Part shown: positions 13,339 to 34,019 of the stretch, piece by piece
Layout of the letters: each line of letters begins with the position of its first letter
Numbering within the stretch: position 1 is the stretch's first letter
NCBI GenBank assembly: GCA_035235625.1
Contig: CP141147.1
Span: forward strand, 7,305,001 to 7,369,000
Length of the DNA stretch: 64,000 bases
Reading direction: 5' to 3'
DNA from: Saururus chinensis
Taxonomy: Eukaryota > Streptophyta > Magnoliopsida > Piperales > Saururaceae
Made by a program: the position numbers and the translations under genes
The notes under the pieces: generated by a model
Told to the model about the DNA's origin: nothing
Databases searched by the model: none
Seen by the model: only the letters and a program-made list of their open reading frames with translations

Positions 13339-14150
13339 TTAACAAAAACACACTAATAAAATTAATGTGTTATTGGAAATACGAAATTTTACTTGTGGCA
13401 TAAATGAAGCCCAATTAGAATTCCAGTGGTGGCAGAGTGCTCGTCTCCTAATGTTTCTATGGGCTGAAGATATCCATCGACTGAGCATGTCATACACGAC
13501 TTCTACCCAATTGTACCTCCGCACAACATCAATGTCATCTAGATAGTCACACAAAGATGAGGATATAGATCTGTTGCTCTAAATGAATAGGACGAGTACA
13601 CCCATATTTAATATAGCTAAACGTACTAGGTCTTCCTTGGAGACAACACGCTTGTTATCAGCTACATCCTTCAAAATTTTCTTAATATGGGTCTTCTTCG
13701 CCACTTCCCAAGAAAGAACCTTTTAAAAATTGTTCCTTGCCTTGGGTAGCCTTCTCATCTCCACTATCAAACTTCAATGGGGTTCCTTTAGCCATCAAAT
13801 TCATGATGAGTGCAACATCTTCCTCTATGATGGGAAGTATTTTCCCCCAGATGTTAAATACTTCTTGAGTCATCCCTGCATTCACCTATTATTACATCCA
13901 ATAGCAGTCTAGAGATGATGACTTTCTTCCATTCATATACTAGGTAGAACCCAATCTCCTCCATAATTCTCTTGCATTCCAGTCAAGATTCAACGAGATC
14001 CTTCGAAATTCTTAGTCCACCATATAAGCCATTTGTTCCCAGCCCTTGTCTCCTCCCATAAATTCTCTTATTTTTCTCTTCTAAGGTCTCAAGTAATTCA
14101 GCCATTTGACTACCTTCTTGTTGTCTACGTCTATCAAAGATGTTATATAC
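13339..14150 (-). pseudogene. Decayed transposon-type ORF resembling plant mobile / DUF1985 domain
   Basis: Minus-strand open pieces at 13682-13885 and 13339-13554 with coding-like sequence between and beyond. They include DVADNKRVVSKEDLVRLAIL, LCDYLDDIDVVRRYNWVEV and VYDMLSRWISSAHRNIRRRA. The DDIDVVRRYNW..VYD pattern is what I recall from DUF1985/plant-mobile-type transposon proteins. Several stops interrupt it, so it is a relic. It lies among GTGTTAT/ATAACAC motifs that may be the ends of its element. Confidence 0.4.
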
Positions 14151-14203
14151 ATACTATCGTGTTATTGATAACATGACTTATGCATATAGCGTGTATTGAC
14201 TGT

Positions 14204-14293
14204 TATTTGGGCAGTTACAAAATGTGAATTAATACAACTCATTGACCAAAATCAATGAGTTATGTTCATTCACATTTTGTAACTGCCCAAATA
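14204..14293. repeat. 90-bp foldback element
   Basis: Arms of 26 bases match perfectly (TATTTGGGCAGTTACAAAAT at 14204 against its complement ending at 14293). After a short mismatch the inner AACTCATTGA / TCAATGAGTT pairs again around a CCAAAA loop. A miniature inverted-repeat element or foldback structure. Confidence 0.8.
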
Positions 14294-15730
14294 GGGGTGC
14301 TCATGGACATCTAATTTCCATATGTCCATCTATTTTTATATAGAACGAACAATTTTTTTGGTCCAAGGCGGGCATAGATGCAGATATGAACCAAGTCTTT
14401 TGTCCGCCCTAATGGGGAGCTATGAATGTGGACATACCCTTGTCTGTGTTCATGGATGTCCACGTCCACCACCCTTACCCAACACTCCCTTAAATATTAG
14501 TAGTAATTATTATTAACTACTAGAAAAAATAGAATTTAATACCTTTGTAGCATCTTAGGATAGTCCTAACATGCTACATAGGTACTTGACAACTTAAAAA
14601 CATGAATTCAATACTATGTAGCAGGAAATCACTTCTTTAGCAAGAACACATGAGTAGAACCTCGGGTTGAATCTCACTTCATGGCCAAAACTCACTTTTA
14701 ACATATTGGATTTTGGAAATGTGAGGTCGAAAATTAGACCTCCCTGCATTTTTGCTTTTCACAAGTCAGACTTCGAAAATAACCGATCAAAAATCGGAAC
14801 TCACACTCCAAGGTCAGTCATTTCTATGTATTTGCAGCATTTTGACCGGATAGCACGATATAAATCCCTAAACCCTCACTCATGGGTATTTTGGTCCAAT
14901 TTTTCTTGATTATCGTAAAAGTCTGGGTTATGTGGTATTTCTTCCACTAAACCAAGTAATATGAGATTTTGACATATTTGGCCTAGTAATATAGAAAAAA
15001 ACTCTTGGACATAATGGGTTTTCCCAATCCCAGTCTATTTGCCAACCCTTCTTCATTGACACCACATACTTAGCAGTACACTTTTGGCAAGTTTCACTCC
15101 AGGAAAGCATTGTTTTTCACGGAAAAATAGTGGAAAAAAATATCCTAAATGACTTTTCAATCAATCCCTTAGCATATTATAAGACTTTCAATTGGTAGGA
15201 AAATGAGAAGGAATAGAACTCTTAATGTGCAACAAATATTTTTATGAAACAACACTAAAAATGTTATCACAATCATAGGCCTTGTCTTCCAAAGGAGTAA
15301 CAACTTTTCAAATTTTGTTGCATTTTTTTCCTTTTTTTGTTGGAGATCATTTGATATGTTATTGAGGAATTTTTTTGGGATGTAACTAGAAGCACTTGAT
15401 GTACCAAATGCCTTATATTCCTTTTTATATACCAGAAATATAAATGATATGTCAGGCTACAACTAAATCTCATAGATCAGATTGCCCTAATTAAAAAAAA
15501 TGAATGAACACCATAAATTAAAAATAGAACAAATTGGCGTCTGATCTTGTCAACAAACTTTATCTAACACAAGACATGAAAAGTTTGTACAATTCATTTA
15601 ATCTTCATGTGAATTTAATTTCAGGACAAATTTACCCTCCTTCCTTCCTTACGATTACCCATCTTACTTCCATTTTACAACCTCCTTTTCTTATCCACCT
15701 TTCCCCAATGCACCTCCCTTACCAACTAAA
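14294..15730. other. No gene seen; one half of a dispersed repeat
   Basis: AT-rich intergenic DNA. The stretch 15060-15190 resembles 17330-17480 (CACTCCAGGAAAGCAT versus CACTCGATCAAAGCAT, then GTTTTTCAC in both), a diverged repeat flanking the C2 pseudogene. Short open frames here are not supported. Confidence 0.4.
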
Positions 15731-16350
15731 ATGGGGACAATGACCATGAGGAAGCTGGTCGTCAAGGTCTACGAAACCTGCAACCTCCTCCCCAAGTACA
15801 GCCACAACACCTCCAACCCCTATGCTATCCTCGACTTCAACGGCCAGCGCTGCCTCACCTGCATCATCCCCTCCAACCTTAACCCCATCTGGAATGAGCC
15901 CCTCAAGTTCCTCCTCGTCAATGAAGCCGATGTCACACCCCAACCCACTCTCGACGCTGGCCTCCTCAAGGTGGAGGTCGTCCACGACCGCCACACTACC
16001 GCCACCAGCCGGAACAACTTCCTCGGCTGAATCCGCATCGGGTCCTCCCAGTTCGTGCGCTAGGGCAAGGAGGCCCTCGTCTACTTCCCGCTTGAGCGCC
16101 ACAACTTCTTCAGCTGTGTCCGCGGGGAGATTGGGCTGTAGATCTATTATGTCGACAAGGTTGCAGGCACTACTAACCCGGCCCTGCCAACCGACGCTCC
16201 CAATCTAACCCCAGCTCTGCCCAAACTATCTGAACAACAACTGGCTACGGCCGAGAATCAGGACCCTCCTAAAGATCCATCACCTCCACCAACTACGGAG
16301 GAAGCTCCACCACACCTACATGACCGGGTTTGGCTGCGGGTAAAGGGTAC
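15731..16350 (+). pseudogene. C2-domain protein pseudogene (MCTP/QUIRKY-like N-terminus)
   Basis: A GC-rich stretch in AT-rich surroundings, starting at ATG 15731. The product begins MGTMTMRKLVVKVYETCNLL and continues with NPYAILDFNGQR, NPIWNEPLKF and RNNFLG. This is the first C2 domain pattern of plant multiple-C2-domain transmembrane proteins (MCTP, e.g. QUIRKY), which bind lipid and act at plasmodesmata. The same frame continues with homologous residues (IRIGSSQFVR, GKEALVYFPLERHNFFS, IYYVDK, then a Pro-rich linker), but stops lie at 16028 (TGA), 16061 (TAG) and 16139 (TAG). The remaining C2 domains and membrane region are not found downstream, so this is a truncated, dead copy. All three stops are explained by C-to-T changes from CGA and CAG codons. 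Confidence 0.75.
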
Positions 16351-16420
16351 TCTTTGATAGTAAATATTTACTCTCTTTGTATATAACATAGAGAGTTATT
16401 TACTCTTCTTCCTTGCTCAA

Positions 16421-16800
16421 TTGTTGGTCATAGAGATTGTGGAGAGGGCATTTCTAGCGGACAAGGTGGATGGGCTCAAGCGTCGGATGGTAGAGTTAGG
16501 TTGGAAGACAGATCTACAGCAGAGCCTGCTAGAGTCAAAGCGACTAGTGCTGCTAGTGGAGAACGCGTTATTGGGGTTCCGAGCGGAGGTGAGGAGGATA
16601 AAGGGTGGGAGCTGACAAAGGAGGCAATATTCATGCGGCGGAGGGCGACAGAGCTAACAAGGTGCATGGTGAAGATGAGGGACAACCACTGGGTGTGCTT
16701 ATTGGGCCAAAAGATTGAAAACTTGCAAATGCAAATCAGAGATGCGGTCGGTGGTGCGGGAGGTCTTCCACCAGGTGAAGCTGGAGAACGATGAAGGATG
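16421..16800 (+). other. GC-rich coding-like remnant, unrecognised
   Basis: Just 3' of the C2 pseudogene. One frame (16421-16615) gives a charged, helical-looking 64-residue peptide (DKVDGLKRRMVEL is typical); an overlapping frame (16501-16794) gives 97 residues with TKEAIFMRRRATELTRCMVK. Base composition resembles the C2 pseudogene rather than the flanks. Possibly a frame-disrupted coiled-coil fragment of the same or another host gene. No family recognised. Confidence 0.3.
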
Positions 16801-18112
16801 GGCTCGATATTGGGAGTGAGAAGGAGGGCGGTTGGGGGTAATTTTGTCTTAATATAAATTTTGGAGTTAATAACAGATTACTAAATTTTTTGTAGTTAAC
16901 GTCTAAAACCCCTTGAAAATAACCAATGGGATCAGGATCTACAAAATGAGAAATGAGAAATGCTACCAGTGCTATTTTTATGCAACATTACATTTCTTAT
17001 TCTATATCCCCTTTTTGGTTAAAAAAATATTTTTATATTTTTTACACCAAAATTATCCTCTAGCCTTTGATTGGACTAAAAAATGTAGATCCCCAATTGT
17101 CAAGTGAGACCCACCTTTCTCTTCCCAAGTAGTATAATTTAAATGTAGAAAATATGGAATAAAAATATCATTATCCTTTTTGTTCATCCTTGCCCCATGC
17201 TGAGTTTGAGTGCCTCTCTGAATATTCAGGGGCTCAATCCCTAAGTGGATTTTTTTGCACTGCCCGAGCCGGTTCGTTTGCTAACCCAACTTCACATCTA
17301 CCAGTCTGCGTGACCTCCAGCTCTGCTATGCAAACACCTCACGTGAAACACATTTTTGGCGAGTCCCACTCGATCAAAGCATCGTTTTTCACCCCAAAAA
17401 ATCACTTTTTTTCACTCCCTTTCTAGTGGTAAAAAAATTCTCACTGACTTTTCTATCAATTCCCTAATTTGTCTTGGCATTTTTTATACTTTTCCATGAT
17501 ACCTATCCCTCTTGATGCCGAACCAGAAAACGCCCAATCTTTACCACAATCTTCAAGGAGGCATTCACTTGCCACAGAGGAAAACAAAATGCCTCCAATT
17601 TCCAGCTAGGCCTGGGAGGCCAAAAATTTCTGTAAAATAATTAATATTTCCCATTGACTTAAGTTGCTAGGACTAATATAATATTTTTTATATATCTCAA
17701 CACTCCCTCTGTATGTGCAGGCATCACGTAGACAACGTGAATAATTTGTCAGGAAATAACAGTCATTTAACTATTTCCACCCCAAACCATTAATCTTTTA
17801 CCCCACGCTAGATCCCATACTACCAATCTCAACCTTTGTCAAAACTCCCGGATAAATCAAACCCTGGCGTCTTTTACCACCTAAAAGCTCTATTAGGCAG
17901 TACAGCTCTCTTTAACTTCATGAGCCACAAAAAATTGCAGAGCTTCCCCCAGATGAAACAATTTTTTATATTTATAATCATATCAAGGCTGTTTTTTGTT
18001 TTTTACTTGCTTCAGTTAAGAACTTCACTCAATTTTGAGCACTTCCCACCAGTTCGTACTAATCTGCAACTGCATACATACTTAATAAGCCCCATGAGCC
18101 TCACATTACTCC
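16801..18112. other. 3' flank of AKR gene 1, no gene seen
   Basis: AT-rich DNA downstream of the gene on the minus strand. Carries the second half of the dispersed repeat (17330-17480). No open frame with recognisable content and no clear polyadenylation signal. Confidence 0.4.
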
Positions 18113-27155
<9,043 letters not shown>

Positions 27156-27448
27156 TCTTCCCCTTCTACGATCCAGCAAAGGCAGTGATCTCCCTCTGTC
27201 TGCTTATGATTGTGGCTAGGTCTGGGATCTTCACGCCAGTCTTTAGCTGAGAACCACCGACATTCCGTAAGCTACCTACCGCCCCCGTCACCGGATAAGC
27301 ATGCGCGCCAAGCCGCAATGTTATAGGGTCGGAAGTCAGGCTTATGTCTAGTAGCCCGAATCCGAGCTTGGGTTTCGAATTATTTCGTAACAGAATTAAA
27401 AAAGTTTGAAATTTATTTCATACAGGCGTAGAATCATAATAGGAAATT
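27156..27448. promoter_or_regulatory. Short upstream region of AKR gene 1
   Basis: Only about 290 bases lie between the start codon and the terminal repeat of the MULE at 27449. It is GC-richer than its surroundings. No TATA box could be assigned with confidence. The promoter may extend into, or be supplied by, the transposon end; that is inference. Confidence 0.3.
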
Positions 27449-28370
27449 TGTATAAATAATATTAAAATATTATTTATTAAAATAGCGGATAGAGAAAAAT
27501 AATTCTCAAGTGTTCATTTTAATTACGCTAGCATGTTTTTTTAAAAAATATTTAAATTAGAACAACGAAATTAAAAATAGTAGAGAAATGAAAATAATTC
27601 TTAAAATGGTGCTAGTTTTTGCCACATAGGCGCAAGCATCATTAGCGTTGGTTTTTTTAAAAATTTTTTCAGATTTCATCTTTCTAAATGATGAAATTAG
27701 TACTGTAATGGTTTCATCTTTGCAAAATCACAAGGACGAAAATAGTACAACTTATTTATCCTCTTTTCTAAAGGATAAATCACTATTATGCTGATTTCGT
27801 CCTTCACAAGACAAAATCAATACAATTACTAATTTCATCTTTGTGAGTACAATTATTGATTTATCCTCTCTTCTAAAGGACAAATTAATATTGTACTAAT
27901 TTTATCCTTGTGAAGGATGAAATTAGTACTGAGTTTGTCCTTTTTCTAAAGGACGTTTGAGAAATCAGTATAGTACTGATTTCGTCCTTCAAAATTACGA
28001 AATTTAAAAAAAACCACGATTTTGGTATTTGTACTGATTTCGTCCTTACCTACATGGCTAAAACAGACACTATTTTAGGAATTATTTTCTCTCTCCATGA
28101 TTTTGGTAATTATTTAATTTTTTAATATTATTTAAATAATTTTCCCAATTACCTAACTTGACATTTTTTCAGTTTTTGGCTGAAGTGGGTGGGGGTCAAA
28201 GGACAAAATTTACCTTTTGCTTAGATTTCGTCATTCACAAGGATGAAATCTACTTCAAGGTAATTCAGTCCTTGTAAAGGACAAAATCACTTCACTTAGC
28301 ATTTTTTGGCTCAAATTGGAGTTCACACTAATTTCGTCGTTGCAAATGATGAAATCAAATTAATTTTTTT
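27449..28370. repeat. Left terminal inverted repeat of the MULE, with GATTTCGTCC palindromes
   Basis: Repeated sense and antisense copies of GATTTCGTCCTT and AAGGACAAAATC. ACCTAACTTGACATTTTTTC at about 28150 matches the reverse complement of 34090-34115. An inner inverted copy of the terminus (28020-28146) makes 27449-28146 itself foldable. Confidence 0.7.
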
Positions 28371-29620
28371 TTTAAGATTCATTGAACCCAGAAGCACCCC
28401 TGCCCCTGTATAACATCATATATAACACGCTAATATCTACACAAACAACATATAAATCACATGAATATCCACACATCGAGTTATTAGAAAGTCTATAAAA
28501 TATATAAATTGGATACAATGTTCTCAAAATGTTTGGTTTACCAAGCAAGCATATAACAACTCTCACTCTACCTCTCCAACCCTTACGACCTCAACCTTGG
28601 CCTCAACCTCAACCCCGACAATGTTGTACTGGATCCTCCTAATCCTCCTGGTCCACATAAGTAACATATGGCTCACCCAAACACGCCTATGAAGATAATG
28701 AGATAGAATCTACACGAGCTGCCCAATGTTATCTAGTATATACTATCAAATCAATTGGTATATCAACTGGCTGGGGATGTGCTAGATTTAGAGCAATAGA
28801 AGATGATGAATGTGGACAATCATGTGAAGCTAAAGCTTGCAAAAATAATGGAGGAGAGCTAGTGTTGTAGATGAAGATGGAATATTTGTAAATGGAGCAT
28901 GCCTTGGTAGTGTCTGAGCTGCCTCATCGGTGGGATAATGTCCATGAACGTCTATAAGAACTGACTAAAGTAATGGCAAGCTATGAAGGACATCCTCATG
29001 GTGCCTAATGATCGACTAACATGATGCTAATAAGACCTCACCCGAAGTATAGGTGTTAACTGCATTAGTCAAATGCGTATATGTATGTTGCACTAAACCA
29101 AGTTATAAAAAATTAAAATAAATGTTATATAAATAATAAACAAGAAATAAGGAAATATTATGATATAATTAATTAAGATATACTTACCAAAGTTGCCTCA
29201 TATGCGCCCCTAGGTTGATAGGTCATCTCCTCTAAATCATCGCATGGTAAATATATCTTTGTGCAATGGGCAAATAATACTGCATATATGGGCTACGAAC
29301 ATCACGCGATGTTGTAGCTACCTCACCTCGGATGATAGTGGATCTCCTATTATCACATCGAGCGATATATGTTGCATGATGTGCAGCCCAGTCGGTAATG
29401 TGGCAGCCTTGTCAAGTGATCCGATGGATAAACTCTACCGTACAAGGAGGGATATCTCGCTCCAAGTTAAATTGGAATGTATGAATAGTTGGAATACCTC
29501 TCCTCACCAAATAGAAGCCAACCTATGTGACTCCTGTTGCACAAGTACTGACTCATCAATGGGGCTTGGCCCATAAAAAACTCCATAATGATTTGCCAGG
29601 AAATAAGAATTTGAGGAACA
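28371..29620 (-). pseudogene. Plant mobile domain (PMD)-like C-terminal coding remnant of the MULE
   Basis: On the minus strand, FYGPSPIDESVLVQQESHRL followed by ASIW (about 29510-29590) is the start pattern of plant mobile domains. Downstream the relic continues with SRDVRSPYMQYYLPIAQRY and GAYEATL. The tail near 28570-28640 is Gly/Arg-rich, as in this family. Several stops interrupt it. PMD proteins occur both as host genes (MAIL/MAIN) and as MULE-borne proteins. Confidence 0.5.
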
Positions 29621-29689
29621 TATAATCATATCTAAAATGGAGAGTAAACAAAAAGTCACATAGTTTAATTGTATGTTTACCAATCAACA

Positions 29690-30365
29690 GGAAGGTTAGT
29701 GTATCTTTTACTATTATGCTCAGATTGTTTGCACCTCCCACACTTATAACCAGCTCTACCATCTCTCTCCATGGTCACACAGTCCATTGTATTCCTATGT
29801 GAACATATCATGGGCGATCAGGTTATCTTGTTGTCTTTGGAGGTAATAACACATAAAGAACTTCTCTTGCTCAAAAACTCCTGACCACGAGGAGAGTAGA
29901 ATTGTGTGGAGTACACATTTCTGTAAATGGTTGATGTGTAACATACTCCTGCATGTATAGGCTGTCACCGATTTCCCCACACGACAAGAAGATGAGAACA
30001 AAGATACTGGTAAACTTGAGGGTATTTACATGTACATGTTCAATAAAACACATTCACCACAAGCTTCCTTCCACACATGGTCATCACTTTGTAATTGGTG
30101 CGGTTGATCATGTGAACTATATACTCCCCAATTTTATTTGTTTGTTCCCTTATTATCCCTTCCACTCTAAGAGTATACAGGGTGACCAAGGCATCTGAAA
30201 CACAATATTGTTTCATAAAGAAATTTAATACTTGATAAAAAAATAGCTAACACTAAGGCATGCATGGGTAATCCTCGTGCCCCCTTCAAGACACTATTTA
30301 AACTTTCCGCCATATTTGTAGTCATCATGTCAAATCTTCTAAAACCATAGTGAACAAGAGACCAC
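29690..30365 (-). pseudogene. MULE transposase remnant: catalytic-region motif and CCHC knuckle
   Basis: Minus strand near 30365: RFDMMTTNMAESLNSVLKGA continuing RGLPMHALV, the highly typical 'TTN-AES-N-VLK-ARGLP' block of MuDR-type transposases. Further down, near 29770-29690, YKCGRCKQSEHNSKRY has the CCHC spacing that ends these transposases. An apparent intron follows ALV. Interrupted by stops, so inactive. Confidence 0.7.
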
Positions 30366-30429
30366 TATTGCCCTTTGACTTTCCTGACCAATAAAGTCCA
30401 TTTTAACATCAAATTGTTCAATTGTTAGT

Positions 30430-31841
30430 ACACATTGTATGAACTCTAACTTTAGCCTAGTTTTTTTTTTTCATCATGTGAATTTGTGTAGTTTTACTTA
30501 TTTGCCAGCTTGACTTGATTTTGGGGGTTAAGGATTAGTAATTATGGCTTAAATAAGGTTTGATTCCACTTTTAATGAGTTTTAGTGTCAAACATGATTT
30601 ATCTAATTTTTATAGATTTTATGGGATTTTATTGTATTTTTTCCTTAATTAAGGGTGTGGACCCCATCGTGGGCCCCATATCCACATTGGACGACATGTG
30701 ACCCACTTGACCCTAAACTCATATTATTTCACTTCAGTTTGATTTGGAATGATTAAACTCATTTTTAGCCCTAAAATAACCCTACTTAGCCACTTAGGGC
30801 GTTTTTACCCTGTTTTACAGCCCAATAGTTTGTAAACCTAGCCCAAAACCTTACTATTTAAATAAACCCTAGCCACTTGCCCATTTGGGGAAGGTCTATG
30901 CAAGGGATAAGGAGGTGCTCTACCCCCATTTCCCAAATAGAAAAAATGAATTAAGTTGTGTTTCTTGCCCTAATCACCCCTAATCTTTCAATTTTTGTCA
31001 TAATCCTTCTTATCTTCATTTCCCCCAATTTGAATCTTGATTTCTTGATTTTAAAAACCTTATTTTTAATTTCAATTTAAAACCCTAAATGGGTGATTTT
31101 CATTTTTAACCAAAGGATATTCTAGATCTACCTATTTTCAAGTTGATTTGAGCCTATTAGTTGATTTTAATTAAGTTTTAACAAAAACCCTAATTTTGGG
31201 TAGGATTTCCTGAGGATTGAAGCTTCTTCGTAGAACCAAGAGCTTTATAGAGGTAAGGGAATTTCATCTCGTGTAGTTTTATGTAACGTATGGGAATTTT
31301 CTGAATTTTCAAAGTCGACCACGTAAAAATTAGGGTGTTGGACCCCTTGACCTTTTCATGAGATTAACTTAATCATTAGTTAGAACTGGTGGTTGAACCT
31401 ACATGAATGAAAAGTAGATAAAAGGACCTTTGAAACTCCACTAAGAACACGTGAATCAGAGTTCGGATGAGGGAAATACGATTGTTCGAAAGATGCTAGG
31501 TTTCTATATTATATTGTTTATGTCATGTTGAGATATATACACTTGACTCTACTTCACACTTTCAATTTAGCCATTGTTGGCTTAAACTTATTTTGGCCAT
31601 GTGTGAGCTTGTTTATGACTAGGATGTGGGTACGAGTGGACTAATACTTATTTGCTTTTGTATAAAGTATACTTGTGCAACTCCATAGTGTATTCTACCC
31701 AAGGATGGGTTAAGTCTTCTACAATCCAACTCCACCTTGCCGCGCCGCGTGCTGCTTCCTCCTTGGACCGGGTTTGGCTGGAGTGTGGTGTGTACCAGGG
31801 AATGACACACATGCAGCTGCACCAATCAAGTCCATTAGTGT
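30430..31841 (+). mobile_element. LTR-derived sequence inserted in the MULE
   Basis: 31282-31487 begins TGTAACGTATGGG and follows the first 200 bases of family X (AAAGTCGACCACGT, TTGGACCCCTTGACCTT, GAGTTCGGATGAGGGAAATAC). 30480-31281 has the layout of an LTR leader (Pol II-like AT-rich promoter, CTATTTAAATAAACCCTAG, then a GAGGTAAG donor-like site near 31250). Ends uncertain; 31488-31841 holds nothing recognised. Confidence 0.45.
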
Positions 31842-32209
31842 ATCATTTTTAAACTCATTCTTAAAATTTGCCTTTATGTGATGGGTGCAATATCGATGGT
31901 AGAAGAATGGCAGGGGAAAATTTTCAGGCGCGACCTAAACACATGTATTGGATTTCGTATTACCTAAACACTTGTTTAATAACTAAACTTGTTAGATTCA
32001 TTTATAAATATATATTTCACCTTGGATCATTTTTAAACTCATTCTTAAAATTTGCCTTCATGTGATGGGTGCAATATCGATGGTAGAAGAATGGCAGGGG
32101 AAAATTTTCAGGCACGACCTAAACACATGTATTGGATTTCGTATTACCTAAACACTTGTTTAATAACTAAACTTGTTAGATTCATTTATAAATATATATT
32201 TCACCTTGG
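31842..32209. repeat. 184-bp perfect-length tandem duplication
   Basis: Copies 31842-32025 and 32026-32209 begin ATCATTTTTAAACTCATTCT and differ by about two bases, so the duplication is recent relative to the MULE around it. Confidence 0.95.
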
Positions 32210-33880
32210 ATTGGATGGTCCAACATCAGTATGTCTAGCACCTGTGTAGGGGTAATGAAGGCCCATCAAGCTTTGAGTTCCAAATCATGCACTGCCTTGT
32301 GACATTCCAATGTTAAATGTCTCATGTGCATGCGATGTGTACCATACATATTATACACAAAATTCATAATTCAATATTCTAATTTCCATTGACAATTATA
32401 AGATTCACAAAAAATTCACATCTTAAGAAACCTTACCTCCAATTAAGTCCACTTTCATCGTCAATAAGTGTAGACAACCTATGTCATTCGTTTGATGCTA
32501 CTGTTATGGATAAATTTTCCTCTGCATTATCATCCACTGGCATTTGCATGTACCTTCCACTGCTCACATTTCTTTGAGACTCCTGTGTGAACTTCCACTT
32601 ACACTGTGCCCTTCACTAGGCACTCTGGCATCTTTTTCGAGAAATAGCTCGAATATAAATACGTGAGACAAATAGTGAAACATTTGTCTAAATGGAGCCT
32701 CATCATCTACATATAGTAGTCCTAATCTCAATCCAAATATCGAAAGGTGACACTTTATAAGAATTTTCCATCTCCTTTGATCCCACCCAACTTTGCTAGC
32801 TACTTGCATCTCAAGTTCATCATAAGTAGAAGGTTTTTTATGAATAATCCCTCTATTACCCCTTCATGGTGAAGCATAAAACTAACCATTTCTCCTGGCA
32901 TCTCTATTCACTTAATTCAAAGCCGATAACTAACAGAAACAATATATTAAACAAGTATTCAAAATAACTACTTTCCTTATATTGGTACATATAAAATCAC
33001 AACCAAAATTTCCTATTATCAGCACAATACAAATTGTATATAAGAGTCCCACCCAAAAGCTCATGTCAATGTCGGTTGAGCCAATTTGCACTAAAAACCT
33101 GAACTTATATCTAGATTATGCAATCAAATTATAAATTTCTCTCATTCATTATAGTAACTATTCTATACAATGCTGCAATCTATAATTCACTAGTTAAAAC
33201 ATTTTTCATGCATGTAAAATTCAGCAAGCCAAGCGCATGACCATAAGAACTATGCATCACCAACTAGTTTCAGCTAGAAGAAAGGATAGATGTTTCAGCT
33301 AGAAGAAAGGATAGGCGCAAAGAAACTTGAAATAGCCATAACAGTAGACAGGAAACACGTGAAAAAACACAATGTAGGTTAATCCTTGAAGAAAAAAAGA
33401 CGCGTATAAAACACATCATGGACTTTACATATTCACAAAATAAATTGGAGCAATGATGTTTTACCTTGAGAACCATGATGCTAACAAGACATGCATGCTC
33501 TATAGAGCCATTCAGCGTTTCCATGTTCAAAATCATTTCACACACAAAAAAGGGGAGGAAAGCAAACAACAGACATTACAAAATGATTGAAAATCATTTC
33601 TATAACTGGACATCCAAACAACATCATACAGTTCCGGAAGAACTTTTGGCCTCTGAGATATGCTTTAACACAAGAAAAGAGCACTTCAATGGCGAAAACT
33701 AGAAAGAAACGAAGCAAGTAGAGTACCAGATATAGAATAGCACAATAGAACAACTGATCGTGAAAAAAATCTAAAACAAAAGAGTACAAACACCCGCGAA
33801 ACACAAATTGAGATTCATCAAAAGCATTGAACCAAATATACGATATAGCCTAAACAATAAAAATAACGAGGCGAAGGTTC
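32210..33880 (-). pseudogene. MULE transposase N-terminal region and flanking non-coding part
   Basis: Minus strand 32840-32564 reads STYDELEMQVASKVGWDQRR then WKILIKC..YVDDEAPFRQMF and FELFLEK. This fits the N-terminal region of MULE transposases (a fold with a conserved 'DDED' patch followed by a strand of the form ELYVE). 33270-33310 has a 27-bp tandem repeat (TTTCAGCTAGAAGAAAGGAT). The rest (32850-33880) is AT-rich with no recognised coding content and may be a long intron. Confidence 0.5.
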
Positions 33881-34019
33881 ACCTCAGAAGCGATTGTGGG
33901 TGGACAACGGATCTGGGCGAGGCTCGGTGGCGGACAACGAAGATCAGTGAAAACACTCGCTAGCACCAGAACTGCCAAGGGGGGAAAATGAGAACGGTCG
34001 GGAGGGGAACTGGCGAGGG
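33881..34019 (-). other. Possible first, non-coding exon of the MULE gene
   Basis: A GC-richer patch ending, on the minus strand, in CTTCTGAG followed by GTGAACC, a splice-donor-like site near 33883. It sits just inside the right terminal repeat, where the transposase leader would start. Inference only. Confidence 0.3.

Noticed and set aside
15719-16208. 127-aa minus-strand and 128-aa plus-strand frames over the C2 pseudogene
   Set aside because: Shadows of the GC-rich C2 coding sequence in other frames; the real homology is in the frame from 15731.
29871-30198. Open frames on both strands near 30 kb
   Set aside because: Shadow frames of the decayed MULE transposase; not separate genes.
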